The position numbers and the translations under genes were made by a program. From positions 1,954,501 to 2,018,500 of the forward strand of contig NZ_CP029773.1 in assembly GCF_003205835.1 (NCBI RefSeq): a stretch of DNA of 64,000 nucleotides, given 5' to 3'. Under the pieces are notes generated by a model. It had not been told where the DNA came from, made no database searches, and saw only the letters and a list, made by a program, of their open reading frames with translations. Source of the DNA: Stenotrophomonas maltophilia (GTDB taxonomy: Bacteria; Pseudomonadota; Gammaproteobacteria; Xanthomonadales; Xanthomonadaceae). Shown piece after piece: positions 24,320 to 33,825 of this stretch (the stretch's first letter is position 1; each line of letters begins with the position of its first letter).

Positions 24320-24910
24320 ATGAACCGAGCCGACCGCAACGAGCAACGCATCGCGCAGATCCTGCAGGCCGCCCTGCAGTGCTTCCTCGTGAAGGGATTC
24401 CACCAGACCAGCATGCGTGACATCGCGCAGGCGGCCGGCGTCAGCCTGGGCAATCTCTACAACCACTTCCCGGGCAAGGAAGCGATCATCCTTGCGGTGG
24501 CGGTGGCCGAGAGCGAAGAACTGGCACCGTTGCTGCAGCGACTGGCCGCGTCCGATGGCGAACGCACACAGGTGATGGCCTTCCTGCAGGACTTCCATGC
24601 GCTGTGCCGGCAGCCGGAATGGGCAACACTTGCGGTGGAGGTGCTGGCCGAGAGCGCACGCAATCCGGCCGTGGCCGAGGCCTTCGCGGCCAATCGCAGG
24701 CACTTGCAGGCGATGCTGGCCGAAGCCCTGCAGCAGATGGCACAGCGCGAACGTCGGCGTCCCGTACTGGTGCCGGCACTGCAGGCGCAGGTGCTGCTGG
24801 ATGCCATCGAAAGCGATGCGCTGCGTCGGGGGCTGGGCGAAGCCGAGGGCATCGATGAAGCATCGCTGGATCTTGGCCTGCTCGCGCTGCTGCTCGGGGC
24901 ACGCGCATGA
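24320..24910 (+). CDS. TetR/AcrR family transcriptional regulator
   Basis: 196 aa from ATG 24320. The N-terminal HTH is RIAQILQAALQCFLVKGFHQTSMRDIAQAAGVSLGNLYNHFPGKEAII (residues ~10-57), textbook TetR. The C-terminal part is helical with no recognised ligand motif. Its stop overlaps the start of the DUF418 gene (ATGA), so that gene is likely in the same regulon. A 12-bp palindrome overlaps the probable promoter. Confidence 0.92.
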   Translation: MNRADRNEQRIAQILQAALQCFLVKGFHQTSMRDIAQAAGVSLGNLYNHFPGKEAIILAVAVAESEELAPLLQRLAASDGERTQVMAFLQDFHALCRQPEWATLAVEVLAESARNPAVAEAFAANRRHLQAMLAEALQQMAQRERRRPVLVPALQAQVLLDAIESDALRRGLGEAEGIDEASLDLGLLALLLGARA

Positions 24911-25941
24911 ATGCTGCTGACCGGCGGTTGCACGGTCTGGACCTGGCGCGTTACCTGGCACTGGCCGGCATGGTGCTGGTGAATTTCCGTCTGGCGATGG
25001 CCGTGCCGGCAGAGGCTGAGGGTTGGCTGGCAGGGTTCTTCCATCTGCTGGAAGGCAAGGCTTCGGCGACGTTCGTTACGCTGGCTGGCTTGGGCCTGGT
25101 GTTGGCCACGCAGCGGCAAGGGTGGTGGCCGGCCAGCGTGCAGACCTGGAGGCGCGCGCTGTTCCTGATGGTGCTGGGCCTGCTCAACCTGACCCTGTTC
25201 CCGGCCGATATCCTGCACTACTACGCGGTGTATTTCGCGTTGGCAGTGCTGTGGCTGCGTGCCTCGCCGCGGGTGTTGCTGGCCAGCATCGTGGGCCTGG
25301 CGGCCTGTTCGTTCTGGGCGTTGCTGCATTGGGATTACAGCCAGGGATGGAACTGGCAGACGCTGGAATACGCCGGTCTGTGGCAATGGCCGGGCGCGGC
25401 CCGCAACCTGCTGTTCAATGGCTTCCACCCGTTGATGCCGTGGCTGTGCTTCTTCCTGCTGGGCATGCTGCTGGCGCGCCTTCAGTTGTCGCAGCCGCGG
25501 GTGCAGCATGCATTGCTGGTGCTGGGGCTGTTGCTGATCGGGGCCGGCCATGGCGCGCAGCAGCTGGCGCAGGGCACACCCTGGCAGCCATGGCTGGGGA
25601 CGCAGCCGATGCCGCCCGGACCGGCTTATCTGCTTACGGGCTCGGGCGCAGCCTGCAGTGTCATCGCCGCCTGCCTGTGGCTGACGCGTGTACGCCCAGG
25701 TGACTGGCTCGAGCCGTTCACCGCGGCCGGACGCATGACCCTGACCCTGTACGTCGGCCACATCCTGCTGGGCATGGGCACGCTGGAAAGCCTGGGCCTG
25801 CTCGATGGCAGTGCCTCGCTTGCGTCGGTGCTGCTGTGGGCGCTGCTGTTCCTGATGCTGGCGACCGGCGCGGCGTGGCTGTGGTCATGGCAGTTCGCAC
25901 GCGGCCCGCTGGAAGCGGTGATGCGGCGCATCGCCGGCTAG
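24907..25941 (+). CDS. DUF418-type multi-pass membrane protein
   Basis: 344 aa, about 9-10 membrane helices. It opens with RRLHGLDLARYLALAGMVLVN, typical of the DUF1624/DUF418/acyltransferase-3-like superfamily, and ends with the DUF418-style FTAAGRMTLTLYVGHILLGMG plus the FARGPLEAVMRRIAG tail. Members are thought to move or modify acyl or sugar groups at the membrane; no activity is established. Its start overlaps the TetR stop. Confidence 0.78.
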   Translation: MNAADRRLHGLDLARYLALAGMVLVNFRLAMAVPAEAEGWLAGFFHLLEGKASATFVTLAGLGLVLATQRQGWWPASVQTWRRALFLMVLGLLNLTLFPADILHYYAVYFALAVLWLRASPRVLLASIVGLAACSFWALLHWDYSQGWNWQTLEYAGLWQWPGAARNLLFNGFHPLMPWLCFFLLGMLLARLQLSQPRVQHALLVLGLLLIGAGHGAQQLAQGTPWQPWLGTQPMPPGPAYLLTGSGAACSVIAACLWLTRVRPGDWLEPFTAAGRMTLTLYVGHILLGMGTLESLGLLDGSASLASVLLWALLFLMLATGAAWLWSWQFARGPLEAVMRRIAG

Positions 25942-26040
25942 TGCTTTGGTCGTGCCGAGGCGATGTTGTGACGGACATGTCTGTGTCGTGGCAAACGCAT
26001 CTGCGATAGTAGTGGCAGGTAACACTTTCCGTTTGCATCC

Positions 26041-27045
26041 ATGTCATTCGCTTCGGCGCAGCATCTCGGCGAAGTCCTGCAACAATCCTATGGCATCACC
26101 GCCACCGCCGTGGTGCCGCGCCCGGTGGGTGCCGACGCCAATGCCAGCGTGTATCGCGTCGACGCGCGGCACGGGCAATGGTGGTTGAAATGCCGCACCT
26201 ACCAGGTCGATCCTACGGTGTGGGACAGCCTGCACTGGTTGCGCGGCACGCTCGGCATCGATGAGATCGTCGCGCCGTGGCCGGCACTGACCGGTGGTGC
26301 GTCGGTACAGCGCTGGGGATTGCAGTTCACCCTGTTTCCTTATGTGGAAGGCCAGTCCGGGTTCGAGGCGGCGTTGAGCCGCACGCAGTGGCAGCGGCTG
26401 GATGAGGTGCTGCGGCGCCTGCACGGCGCGCGGCTGCCACCGGAACTGCAGCAGGCGTTGCCGATCGTGCGGCTTGAAACGGCGGCGCTGGAGACCGTTG
26501 GGCAATGGCTGGCCGGCGAGGGCCTGGCGGCCGCGAAGGACGGGCTGGGCCGCGCATTCGTTTCGGTATGGGACCAGCAGCACGCGCGCATCACAGCGCT
26601 GCATGCACAGGCACGGGAACTGCACGCTGCATTGCAGGATGCCCCGATGGACCTGCACCTGTGCCACACCGACCTGCACGCTGGCAACCTGCTGATGGGC
26701 AATGACGGGGGCCTGCACCTGATCGACTGGGATGGCTTGTCGCTGGCGCCGCGCGAGCGTGACCTGATGTTCATCGGTGGTGCCGTGGGCGGACGTTGGG
26801 GCCGCGAGAATCCGCTCGATTTCGCAGCAGGCTATGGCAGCGACCTGGGGGATCCGCGCTGGATCGCCTGGTACCGGCATTGGCGCATCCTGCAGGACCT
26901 GATCGAGTTCCAGCAGGTGCTGCTGGGCAGCGATGGGGAGGAGCGTTCGCCGCAGTTGCGCCGGCAGTCGCTGCATTACCTGGGGGAGCAGTTCGCACCG
27001 GGCAATGTGTTCGATGCGGCGGAGCGGGTGTATCGGGCGTTGTAG
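26041..27045 (+). CDS. aph(9)-Ic: Aminoglycoside/spectinomycin phosphotransferase, APH(9)-I type
   Basis: 334 aa, the length of APH(9)/spectinomycin kinases rather than APH(3'). The kinase motifs are LCHTDLHAGNLLMG (Asp/Asn catalytic) and LHLIDWDGLSLAPRERDLMFIGG (metal site); the latter phrase is typical of APH(9) and related choline/spectinomycin kinases. S. maltophilia has an aph(9)-Ic close to aph(3')-IIc, as here. The name is from recognition, not alignment. It has its own promoter region after the DUF418 gene. The TAG stop lies within a SMAG repeat. Confidence 0.78.
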   Translation: MSFASAQHLGEVLQQSYGITATAVVPRPVGADANASVYRVDARHGQWWLKCRTYQVDPTVWDSLHWLRGTLGIDEIVAPWPALTGGASVQRWGLQFTLFPYVEGQSGFEAALSRTQWQRLDEVLRRLHGARLPPELQQALPIVRLETAALETVGQWLAGEGLAAAKDGLGRAFVSVWDQQHARITALHAQARELHAALQDAPMDLHLCHTDLHAGNLLMGNDGGLHLIDWDGLSLAPRERDLMFIGGAVGGRWGRENPLDFAAGYGSDLGDPRWIAWYRHWRILQDLIEFQQVLLGSDGEERSPQLRRQSLHYLGEQFAPGNVFDAAERVYRAL

Positions 27046-27064
27046 ATCCACGCCATGCGTGGAT
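27042..27064 (+). repeat. SMAG-type stem-loop overlapping a stop codon
   Basis: GTAGATCCACGC - CATG loop - CGTGGAT. The TAG of its GTAG head is the stop codon of the APH(9)-type gene. Paired with an inverted SMAG at 27101. Confidence 0.8.
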
Positions 27065-27100
27065 GGCATCTTCTACGATGAACCCTCGCGCTGCGCGATG

Positions 27101-27123
27101 CGTCGAGCATGGCTCGACTCTAC
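27101..27123 (-). repeat. SMAG-type stem-loop
   Basis: Minus-strand GTAGAGTCGAGC with a GCTCGAC arm. With 27042-27064 it makes an inverted SMAG dimer between convergent genes, 36 bp apart. Confidence 0.8.
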
Positions 27124-27155
27124 GGGGTTCCCCGGTGTCTGCGCAGGGCGCGGAT

Positions 27156-28082
27156 CTACTCGGCGGGCTTGGCCGCTGCCGAGGCCGCCGCGCTCGCGGC
27201 GCGGCGCGACAACACGGCCTCGCGGTGGGCGATGTAGGCGTTGGCGGCGAGGATGATGCCGGCGCCGATGATCGTCCAGCGATCCACGCTTTCGTTGAAC
27301 AGCAGCCAGCCGAACAGCGTCACCAGCGGCAACTGCAGGAAACTGATGGGAGTCAGCGCCGAGACTTCGCCCAGGCGCAGCGCACGTGTCCACAGCAGTT
27401 GGCCGATGGTGCCGAGCACGCCAGTGGCCAGCAGCCACAGCCATGCGGCGCCGGTGGGCCAGACCCACACGAACACTGCCGGCACCAACGACAATGGCAC
27501 CCAGAACACGTAGGTGTAGAGCACGACGGTATCGGCACTGTCGATGCGGGTGAGCTGCTTGATCTGGATCGCCACCAGCGAACTCAGCACGGCCGCACCC
27601 ACGGCCACCAGGCTGCCGGCGGTGAAGCCGGCGGTGCCGGGGCGCACGATCACCAGCACGCCGATGAAGCCCACCACCACCGCCGCCCAGCGGCGCACGC
27701 GCACGGTCTCGCCCAGCCACAGCACGGCGGCGATGGTGACGAACAGCGGCGTGGAGTAGGAGAGCGACACCGCCTGCGCCAACGGCAGGTGGCCCAGGGC
27801 CCAGAACGCGCACAGCATCGATCCCAGGCCGATCGCACTACGTACGAAATAGCGTGGCAGCTGTTGGGTCTTCAGCGGCGCGTGGCCTGGCCGCAGCAGC
27901 ATCGGCAGCAACGCCAGCAGGCCGAAGGCGTTGCGGAAGAACGCCACTTCCTGGGTTGGCACGTAGCGCGTGGCATAGCGGATCGCCACCGCCATCAGGC
28001 CGAATGCCATCGTGCTGCCGAGCATCAGCAGCGCCGCCCGCATCGGGGTGGCGCTGGGGGAGAGGGCGGGGGTGTTCACCAC
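27156..28082 (-). CDS. EamA/DMT superfamily transporter
   Basis: 308 aa with ten membrane helices as two EamA repeats. The first repeat includes [22 protein letters not shown] and [19 protein letters not shown]; the second ends with [34 protein letters not shown]. It probably exports a metabolite or amino acid; substrate unknown. It opens with two GTG codons overlapping the murB stop, so translation is likely coupled. The Ala/Ser-rich cytosolic tail is not informative. Confidence 0.86.
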   Translation of the reverse strand: MVNTPALSPSATPMRAALLMLGSTMAFGLMAVAIRYATRYVPTQEVAFFRNAFGLLALLPMLLRPGHAPLKTQQLPRYFVRSAIGLGSMLCAFWALGHLPLAQAVSLSYSTPLFVTIAAVLWLGETVRVRRWAAVVVGFIGVLVIVRPGTAGFTAGSLVAVGAAVLSSLVAIQIKQLTRIDSADTVVLYTYVFWVPLSLVPAVFVWVWPTGAAWLWLLATGVLGTIGQLLWTRALRLGEVSALTPISFLQLPLVTLFGWLLFNESVDRWTIIGAGIILAANAYIAHREAVLSRRAASAAASAAAKPAE

Positions 28083-29137
28083 TGTGCGCCGAGCAGGCGG
28101 GGCTCCGGTTCGATTGGCACGCCGAACTTCTCCAGCACGGAAGCAGAGATGCGTCGCGCCAGCGCCAGCAGTTCAGCGCCGGTGGCGTTGCCGTGGTTGA
28201 CCAGTACCAGTGCATGGCTGGGGGCCACGCCGGCATCGCCGTCGCGGAAACCCTTCCAGCCGCAGGACTCGATCATCCAGGCTGCGGAGACCTTGCGCTT
28301 GTCGTCCTGCTCGGCCGGGAACACGGGCAGGTCGGGGAAGTGCTGCAGCAGCACGTCGACCTGTTCCAGCGGCAGCACCGGGTTCTTGAAGAAGCTGCCG
28401 GCGTTGCCGAGCACATCCGGATCAGGCAACTTGCGGCGGCGGATCGCGATCACGGCATTGGCCACGTCGACCGCACTGGGCAGCTCCACACCCTGTGCCT
28501 GCAGTTCGTCGCGGATGCCGGCGTAGTCCATGCGCAGGTCATGCAGCAGTGGCAGCTTCAGTTCGATGGCGGTGATCAGGTAGCGATCGGGCTGTTGCTT
28601 GAACACGCTGTCGCGGTAGGCGAAACCACATTGTTCGTTGTCCAGCCGTACCCAGGCCTGTTCGTGGCAGTCCCAGGCTTCAACGGCCTGGATGAATTCA
28701 CCGACCTGCGCGCCGTAGGCGCCGATGTTCTGGATCGGCGCGGCACCGGCCGTGCCGGGAATCAGGGCGAGGTTTTCCAGGCCGGACAGGCCTTCCTGCA
28801 ACGACCACATCACCAGGCCGTGCCACGGCACACCGGCACCGGCGCGGATCACCGCGTGGTCGGCGCGATGCTCGAGGAAGCTGATGTCACGGTTGCCGAA
28901 CACCAGCACGGTGCCCGGCAGATCCTCGGCGATCAGCACGTTGCTGCCGGCACCCAGCACCAGCAGCGGGCCGCTGGCCACCTCGGGCAGTGCCAATACC
29001 TCCGGCAGCAGCGCGGGATCGTGCAGTTCCAGCAGCTGAGCGGCGCTGGCCTGCACATGGAAAGTGTTCAGGGCCTGCAGCGGCGCATTGCGGGTGAGCG
29101 TCCAGCGCAGCGGGGCGTTGCCGTCGACGGTATCCAT
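28076..29137 (-). CDS. murB: UDP-N-acetylenolpyruvoylglucosamine reductase
   Basis: 353 aa, the long type I form as in E. coli. FAD-site segments are [15 protein letters not shown] and [17 protein letters not shown]. The catalytic end has [22 protein letters not shown] (Ser of GSFFKNP) and the late Glu-containing region. It reduces UDP-GlcNAc-enolpyruvate to UDP-MurNAc with NADPH, the second committed step of peptidoglycan synthesis. I use ATG 29137; a GTG at 29149 overlapping the pyrD stop is equally possible. It lies between pyrD and a DMT transporter. Confidence 0.95.
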   Translation of the reverse strand: MDTVDGNAPLRWTLTRNAPLQALNTFHVQASAAQLLELHDPALLPEVLALPEVASGPLLVLGAGSNVLIAEDLPGTVLVFGNRDISFLEHRADHAVIRAGAGVPWHGLVMWSLQEGLSGLENLALIPGTAGAAPIQNIGAYGAQVGEFIQAVEAWDCHEQAWVRLDNEQCGFAYRDSVFKQQPDRYLITAIELKLPLLHDLRMDYAGIRDELQAQGVELPSAVDVANAVIAIRRRKLPDPDVLGNAGSFFKNPVLPLEQVDVLLQHFPDLPVFPAEQDDKRKVSAAWMIESCGWKGFRDGDAGVAPSHALVLVNHGNATGAELLALARRISASVLEKFGVPIEPEPRLLGAQW

Positions 29138-29145
29138 GGGCGCGC

Positions 29146-30201
29146 TCACAGCGGCGCCACCGCGCCGCGGCTCGGCGCTTCGCGACGGCGACGGATCGCC
29201 TCCACGCATTCGGAAACCAGCGCCGGGCCACGGAAGATCAGGCCGCTGTAGCACTGCACCAGTGCCGCGCCTGCAGCCATCTTGGCCACGGCATCGGCGC
29301 CGGACAGGATGCCGCCGACGCCGATCAGCGGCACCGATTCGGGCAGGCGCGAGCGCAGGCGGCGCAGTACCAGGGTGGACTGCTCCAGCACCGGCGCGCC
29401 GGACAGGCCACCGGCCTCGTTGGCCAGCGGGTCGCCAGCCACCTTGCTGTGGTCGATGGTGGTGTTGGTGGCGATCACGCCGTCCACCTGCAGTTCGCCC
29501 AATACGCGGGCGGCGGCATCGATGTCGCGCTCGCTGAGGTCGGGCGCCACCTTGACCAGCATCGGCACGCGACGGCCGTGGCGAGCCGCGAGATCTTCCT
29601 GGCGGTCGCGCAACTGGCTGACCAGCTGGCGCAGCGCGGTTTCTTCCTGCAGTTCACGCAGGCCGGCGGTGTTGGGCGAGGAAATGTTGACCGTGATGTA
29701 GTCGGCCAGCGGGTACACCTTGTCCAGGCAGGCGATGTAATCGTCCACGGCCTGTTCGTTCGGGGTGTCCTTGTTCTTGCCGATGTTGATGCCGAGCAGG
29801 CCGCGGCGGTTGCGCGCGCGCTCGACGTTGCGCACCAGCGCGTCCACGCCCGCGTTGTTGAAGCCCATGCGGTTGATGATCGCGTTGTGTTCCGGCAGGC
29901 GGAACAGGCGCGGCTGCGGATTGCCGGCCTGTGGGCGCGGGGTGATGGTGCCGATTTCGACGAAGCCGAAACCCAGCGCGAACAGCGCATCGATGTGCTC
30001 GCCATTCTTGTCCAGGCCGGCGGCCAGGCCGACCGGATTGGGGAAGGTCAGCCCGAACACCGTGCTGGGCATCGGCGCGATGCGTGCGGCCAGCAGCGGC
30101 GTGGTGCCGGTGCGATAGGCCAGGTCCAGTGCGGACAGGCCGAGGCCGTGGGCGCGCTCGGCGTCGAGCGAGAACAGGAAGGGGCGGGCAAGCGAATACA
30201 T
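29146..30201 (-). CDS. pyrD: Dihydroorotate dehydrogenase (quinone), class 2
   Basis: 351 aa. The N-terminal helix pair typical of membrane-associated class 2 is present ([20 protein letters not shown]). FMN and substrate motifs are visible: [50 protein letters not shown] with the catalytic Ser, [16 protein letters not shown] and [14 protein letters not shown]. It oxidises dihydroorotate with ubiquinone in pyrimidine synthesis at the inner membrane. It is 8 bp from the methyltransferase upstream and overlaps murB downstream, forming one operon-like run. Confidence 0.97.
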   Translation of the reverse strand: MYSLARPFLFSLDAERAHGLGLSALDLAYRTGTTPLLAARIAPMPSTVFGLTFPNPVGLAAGLDKNGEHIDALFALGFGFVEIGTITPRPQAGNPQPRLFRLPEHNAIINRMGFNNAGVDALVRNVERARNRRGLLGINIGKNKDTPNEQAVDDYIACLDKVYPLADYITVNISSPNTAGLRELQEETALRQLVSQLRDRQEDLAARHGRRVPMLVKVAPDLSERDIDAAARVLGELQVDGVIATNTTIDHSKVAGDPLANEAGGLSGAPVLEQSTLVLRRLRSRLPESVPLIGVGGILSGADAVAKMAAGAALVQCYSGLIFRGPALVSECVEAIRRRREAPSRGAVAPL

Positions 30202-30209
30202 GCGTCGGT

Positions 30210-30980
30210 TCAGTCCAGCGTGCCGAGGAAGGCTCGGGTTCGATATTCAAAAGCAACCTGGCCGTCGACCGCGTGGGCGGCGAACAGGTCCTGCAGAGCG
30301 TCGATCATCGGCGCGTGGCGCGGATGACCGGCTTGCGGGGCATAGGAGGAGGACAGCAGGCGCCCGCGCAGGGCATCGAAGTCCAGATGCTGTACGTTCG
30401 GCAGCTCTACCAAGCCGCGCAGGCCGGGGCCGAACCAGGCCTGCATGGTGGCATCGTCCTGGTAGCGCTCGGCCACGGCGGAGTAGTCGGTGCCGTAATC
30501 CAGCAGCAGCTGTTCGTAGCCGACCAGGAACGGACTGGCATCGAGCAGGCGCGAATTCCAGTAGATCAGTGCCAGGCCACCCGGGCGCAGGATGCGCTGC
30601 CACTCGGCGCGCACCGCCACGGTGTCGAACCAGTGGAAGGCCTGCGCGGCACTGACCAGATCGATGCTGGCGTCGTCCAGGCCGGTGGCCTCGGCGCGGC
30701 CGTCCACCGCACGGAACTGCGGGTACTGCGGTGCCAGCCATTCCTCGGCCGCGCCCCGCATGGCGGCGTTGGGTTCAACCGCGACTACCGGATGGCCGCT
30801 GGCCAGGAACAGGCGACTGGAAATACCGGTCCCGGCGCCGATGTCGGCGACCAGCGCCTCGCGGCTGACGCCCATCGGGCCGTGCAGCCATTCCAGCAGC
30901 GCGGGTGGGTAATCGGGCCGGTAGCGGACGTAATCGGCGACGCGGCTGCTGAAGCGTTCAGTGCTGTCGGAGGCGGTCAT
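30210..30980 (-). CDS. Class I SAM-dependent methyltransferase
   Basis: 256 aa. The SAM-binding glycine loop is [31 protein letters not shown] (motif I and the acidic end of strand 2). [16 protein letters not shown] opens the domain and [13 protein letters not shown] marks motif II, all typical of methyltransferase-11/25 proteins of unknown substrate. It is on the same strand as the DUF4190 gene (5 bp upstream) and pyrD (8 bp downstream). Confidence 0.88.
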   Translation of the reverse strand: MTASDSTERFSSRVADYVRYRPDYPPALLEWLHGPMGVSREALVADIGAGTGISSRLFLASGHPVVAVEPNAAMRGAAEEWLAPQYPQFRAVDGRAEATGLDDASIDLVSAAQAFHWFDTVAVRAEWQRILRPGGLALIYWNSRLLDASPFLVGYEQLLLDYGTDYSAVAERYQDDATMQAWFGPGLRGLVELPNVQHLDFDALRGRLLSSSYAPQAGHPRHAPMIDALQDLFAAHAVDGQVAFEYRTRAFLGTLD

Positions 30981-30985
30981 GGCAG

Positions 30986-31270
30986 TCAGTTCGACATCGC
31001 AGCGAGCCAGGCCAGGCCGCCGAAGAACAGGATGAAGACCAGGATGGCGGCGATCACGGCGCCGACCATCACCCAGCCCAGTACCAGACCGGTGACGGCC
31101 AGGCCATCGCCTTCCAGTTCATGCGGGCGGCGGCGGATCTCGGCGCGGGCCATGTGGCCGGTGATGATGGCCACGATGCTGGCCACGAAGGGCAGGACGG
31201 TCCAGCTGGCGATGCCCATGACCAGGCTGACCACGGCCAGGGCGCTTGTCTGTCGGGGTGCCACGCTCAT
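30986..31270 (-). CDS. DUF4190 small membrane protein
   Basis: 94 aa from ATG 31270. Two membrane helices: AVVSLVMGIASWTVLPFVASIVAIITGHMARAEI, with the characteristic GHMARAEIRR end, and LAVTGLVLGWVMVGAVIAAILVFILFF. The G-(H/L)-x-A-x-x-E loop is the hallmark of DUF4190. Function unknown. It is the first gene of the methyltransferase-pyrD-murB run. Confidence 0.85.
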   Translation of the reverse strand: MSVAPRQTSALAVVSLVMGIASWTVLPFVASIVAIITGHMARAEIRRRPHELEGDGLAVTGLVLGWVMVGAVIAAILVFILFFGGLAWLAAMSN

Positions 31271-31341
31271 CGGGGTCCTCCTTGGCAGTGTGCACATGAT
31301 AGTGCCTCTGCCCGGGCAATCCCATGCCCGGCGGATGCGAT

Positions 31342-31456
31342 GGCAGGCGTCGACCTTGGTAGACGAACGGCATTTCAGCCAGGTAGGCGTCGACCTTGGT
31401 CGACGAAAGGCATTTCAGCCACGGTAGGCGTCGACCTTGGTCGACGAAAGGCATGC
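31342..31456 (+). repeat. Tandem array of three SMAG-like units
   Basis: Three direct copies, period about 40 bp, beginning near 31342, 31381 and 31421. Each has a (GTAG)GCGTCGACCTTGGTCGACGAA stem-loop and a shared CGGCATTTCAGCC- or AGGCATTTCAGCC-like tail; the first has GCAGG and an A for C. The GTCGAC ... GTCGAC arms form hairpins. It lies between the divergently placed 5' side of DUF4190 and the 3' end of the SDR. Confidence 0.8.
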
Positions 31457-31476
31457 CAACCAAGGTTGGCAGCTAC
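31454..31476 (-). repeat. SMAG-type stem-loop, inverted end of the array
   Basis: Minus-strand GTAGCTGCCAACC with a GGTTGGCA arm. It uses a different stem from the three direct units but the same GTAG head, and sits directly against the third unit, 13 bp from the SDR stop. Confidence 0.75.
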
Positions 31477-31489
31477 CGGAGTGCCGGTG

Positions 31490-32293
31490 TCAGCCCATCA
31501 ACACCTGGCCACCATCAACGTTGAGCACATGGCCGGTGACCCAGCGCGCCAGTGGCGAGCACAGGAACAGGGCGGCATCGGCAATCTCGCGCGGGTGGCC
31601 GAAGCGGCCGAACGGAATCTTCGCCAGCGTGCCGTGGTACAGCGCCGGGTCTTCGGTGCGGCGGCGGTCCCAGAGGCCGTCATCGAACTCGATCGAGCCC
31701 GGTGCGATGGCATTGACCCGGATCCGGTCCTTGGCCAGCGCGAGCGCCTGCGAGGTGGTGTAGTGCGACAGCGCGGCCTTGGCGGCGGCGTAGGGCGCAC
31801 CACCGGGGCGCGGCTGCTGTGCGGCTATCGAAGAGAGATTGAGAATGCAGGCGTCACTGGACGCGCGCAGCCAAGGCAGGGCCAGGCGCGAGGCCCTAAC
31901 GGCGGCCATCAGATCGATCTGCAGGCTGGCCGCCCAGCCATCCTCGTCGTCGGCCATGCCATAGCCGGTGGCGTTGTTGACCAGCACATCGATGCCACCG
32001 AGTGCATCGGCGGCGGCCTGCAGCCAGGCCTGGATCTGGCCTGGGTCGGCCAGATCGGCGGAGAACGTATGCAGTTCGAAGCCCTGCGCCCGTGCATCGG
32101 CACGCAGGGCATCCAGGCCCGCCTGGCCGCGGGCGCAGACCGAGACCTGCGCACCGGCGCCGGCAAACGCCAGCGCCATTTCACGGCCAATGCCCTTGCT
32201 GCCGCCGGCGATGAGTACGCGGCGGCCGCTGAAATCGAGGGTCGGAGCCCCTGCGGGGATCCGACCCGCGGACATGGTCGGGTCCATTGCCAT
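31490..32293 (-). CDS. Short-chain dehydrogenase/reductase
   Basis: 267 aa. The Rossmann loop is GGSKGIG near residue 22. Further motifs are NNATGYG (for NNAG), LNLSSIAA (catalytic Ser) and YAAAKAAL (Tyr and Lys intact), with a C-terminal GHVLNVDGGQVLMG as in FabG-like SDRs. It probably reduces a 3-oxo or hydroxy compound with NAD(P)H. The ATG overlaps the aldehyde dehydrogenase stop (TGATG), so the two are translationally coupled. Part of the N-terminal tail is encoded by a palindromic repeat, so a start further in is possible. Confidence 0.85.
   Translation of the reverse strand: MAMDPTMSAGRIPAGAPTLDFSGRRVLIAGGSKGIGREMALAFAGAGAQVSVCARGQAGLDALRADARAQGFELHTFSADLADPGQIQAWLQAAADALGGIDVLVNNATGYGMADDEDGWAASLQIDLMAAVRASRLALPWLRASSDACILNLSSIAAQQPRPGGAPYAAAKAALSHYTTSQALALAKDRIRVNAIAPGSIEFDDGLWDRRRTEDPALYHGTLAKIPFGRFGHPREIADAALFLCSPLARWVTGHVLNVDGGQVLMG
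32239..32267. repeat. Palindromic repeat in the SDR N-terminal codons
   Basis: GGGTCGGAGCCCC and GGGGATCCGACCC arms around a short TGC loop form a REP-like hairpin of a type different from SMAG. It encodes the GRIPAGAPT part of the SDR tail, before the Rossmann fold. Confidence 0.6.
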
Positions 32294-33825
32294 CACAGAT
32301 CGAACTTGATGCCCTGGGCCAGCGGCAGCGAGTCCGAATAGTTGATGGTGTTGGTCTGGCGGCGCATGTAGACCTTCCATGCATCCGAACCGGACTCGCG
32401 ACCACCGCCGGTGTCCTTCTCGCCACCGAAGGCACCGCCGATCTCCGCACCGGACGTGCCGATGTTGATGTTGGCGATGCCGCAGTCGCTGCCGGCCGCC
32501 GACAGGAACTTCTCGGCGGTCTTAAGGTTCTGGGTGAAGATCGAGGACGACAGGCCCTGCGGCACGCCGTTCTGCATGTCGATGGCTTCGTCGATGCTGT
32601 CGTACGGCATTACGTACAGGATCGGCGCGAAGGTCTCGTGCTGGACCACGGCGTCGCTGTTCTTCAGGCCCGAGACGATCGCCGGCAGCACGAAGTTGCC
32701 TGCGCGATCGATGCGGGTGCCGCCGGTTTCGATGGTGCCGCCGGCGGCCTTGGCCTGGGCGATGGCATCGAGGAACTGCTGCACGGCGCCGTCGCTGTTC
32801 AGCGGGCCCATCAGGTTGGCAGCATCGGTCGGGTCGCCGATCTTGCCTTCGACCTGCTTGTAGGCCTTGACCAGCGTGGCCAGCACGTCGGCATAGATCG
32901 AGCGGTGCACGATCAGGCGGCGGGTGGTGGTGCAGCGCTGGCCGGCGGTGCCGACGGCGCCGAACACGATGCCCGGCACGGCCAGCTTCAGGTCGGCGGT
33001 TTCGTCCAGGATGATGGCGTTGTTGCCACCCAGCTCCAGCAGGCAGCGGCCGAGGCGGCGCGCGACCTTCTCGTTGACGGTGCGGCCGACCTGGGTCGAG
33101 CCGGTGAAGCTGATCAGCGGCACGCGACGGTCATCGACCAACTTCTCCGACAGCGCGGTGCCGGCATCGTTGATCAGGAAGAAGATGTCCGGGAAGCCGG
33201 CTTCGCGCAGGGCGTCGTTGCAGATCTTCAGCGAGGCGATGGCGGTCAGCGGCGTCTTGTTGGACGGCTTCCAGATGCACACGTCGCCACAGATGGCGGC
33301 CAGGAACGAATTCCAGCTCCACACCGCGACCGGGAAGTTGAAGGCCGAGATGATGCCGACCAGGCCCAGCGGGTGGTACTGCTCATACATGCGGTGGCCG
33401 GGGCGCTCGGAATGCATGGTGTAGCCGTACAGCATGCGGCTCTGGCCGACGGCGAAATCGGCGATGTCGATCATCTCCTGCACTTCGCCATCGCCTTCCG
33501 GCTTGCTCTTGCCCATTTCCAGCGCAACCAGCGAGCCCAGGGCGTCCTTGTGCTTGCGCAGCGCTTCACCGCACAGGCGCACGGCTTCACCGCGGCGCGG
33601 GGCCGGCGTGGTGCGCCAGACCTTGAAGGCTTCCTGGGCGCGGGCGACGACGGTCTCGTACTCGGCCTCGGTGGTCGCGCGGACCTGTGCGATCGGCTCA
33701 CCAGTGGTCGGGTTGACCGGGGTGATCAGCTCACCAGCGGTCGCGCTCGACCACTCCCCGTTGCCCAGGTACGTGCCAGCGTTGATCGCGTCCAGGCCAA
33801 GGGACTTGAGCAGCTCGGAAGACAT
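32293..33825 (-). CDS. amaB: Aldehyde dehydrogenase, AmaB / L-piperidine-6-carboxylate (aminoadipate semialdehyde) type
   Basis: 510 aa. Active-site motifs are LLELGGNN (general-base Glu) and [12 protein letters not shown] with catalytic Cys298. The [19 protein letters not shown] phrase and the [34 protein letters not shown] end are typical of ALDH7-family enzymes. These oxidise alpha-aminoadipate semialdehyde / piperidine-6-carboxylate in lysine breakdown. It is coupled to an SDR downstream. The promoter region faces the exopolysaccharide locus, 421 bp away. Confidence 0.9.
   Translation of the reverse strand: MSSELLKSLGLDAINAGTYLGNGEWSSATAGELITPVNPTTGEPIAQVRATTEAEYETVVARAQEAFKVWRTTPAPRRGEAVRLCGEALRKHKDALGSLVALEMGKSKPEGDGEVQEMIDIADFAVGQSRMLYGYTMHSERPGHRMYEQYHPLGLVGIISAFNFPVAVWSWNSFLAAICGDVCIWKPSNKTPLTAIASLKICNDALREAGFPDIFFLINDAGTALSEKLVDDRRVPLISFTGSTQVGRTVNEKVARRLGRCLLELGGNNAIILDETADLKLAVPGIVFGAVGTAGQRCTTTRRLIVHRSIYADVLATLVKAYKQVEGKIGDPTDAANLMGPLNSDGAVQQFLDAIAQAKAAGGTIETGGTRIDRAGNFVLPAIVSGLKNSDAVVQHETFAPILYVMPYDSIDEAIDMQNGVPQGLSSSIFTQNLKTAEKFLSAAGSDCGIANINIGTSGAEIGGAFGGEKDTGGGRESGSDAWKVYMRRQTNTINYSDSLPLAQGIKFDL

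Noticed and set aside
31119..31463. A minus-strand frame with internal peptide repeats
   Set aside because: The repeats come from translation of the SMAG-like DNA array; overlaps the DUF4190 gene.
31342..31476. CRISPR-like array
   Set aside because: Units are themselves hairpins with almost no spacer between them, only three copies, and no cas genes.
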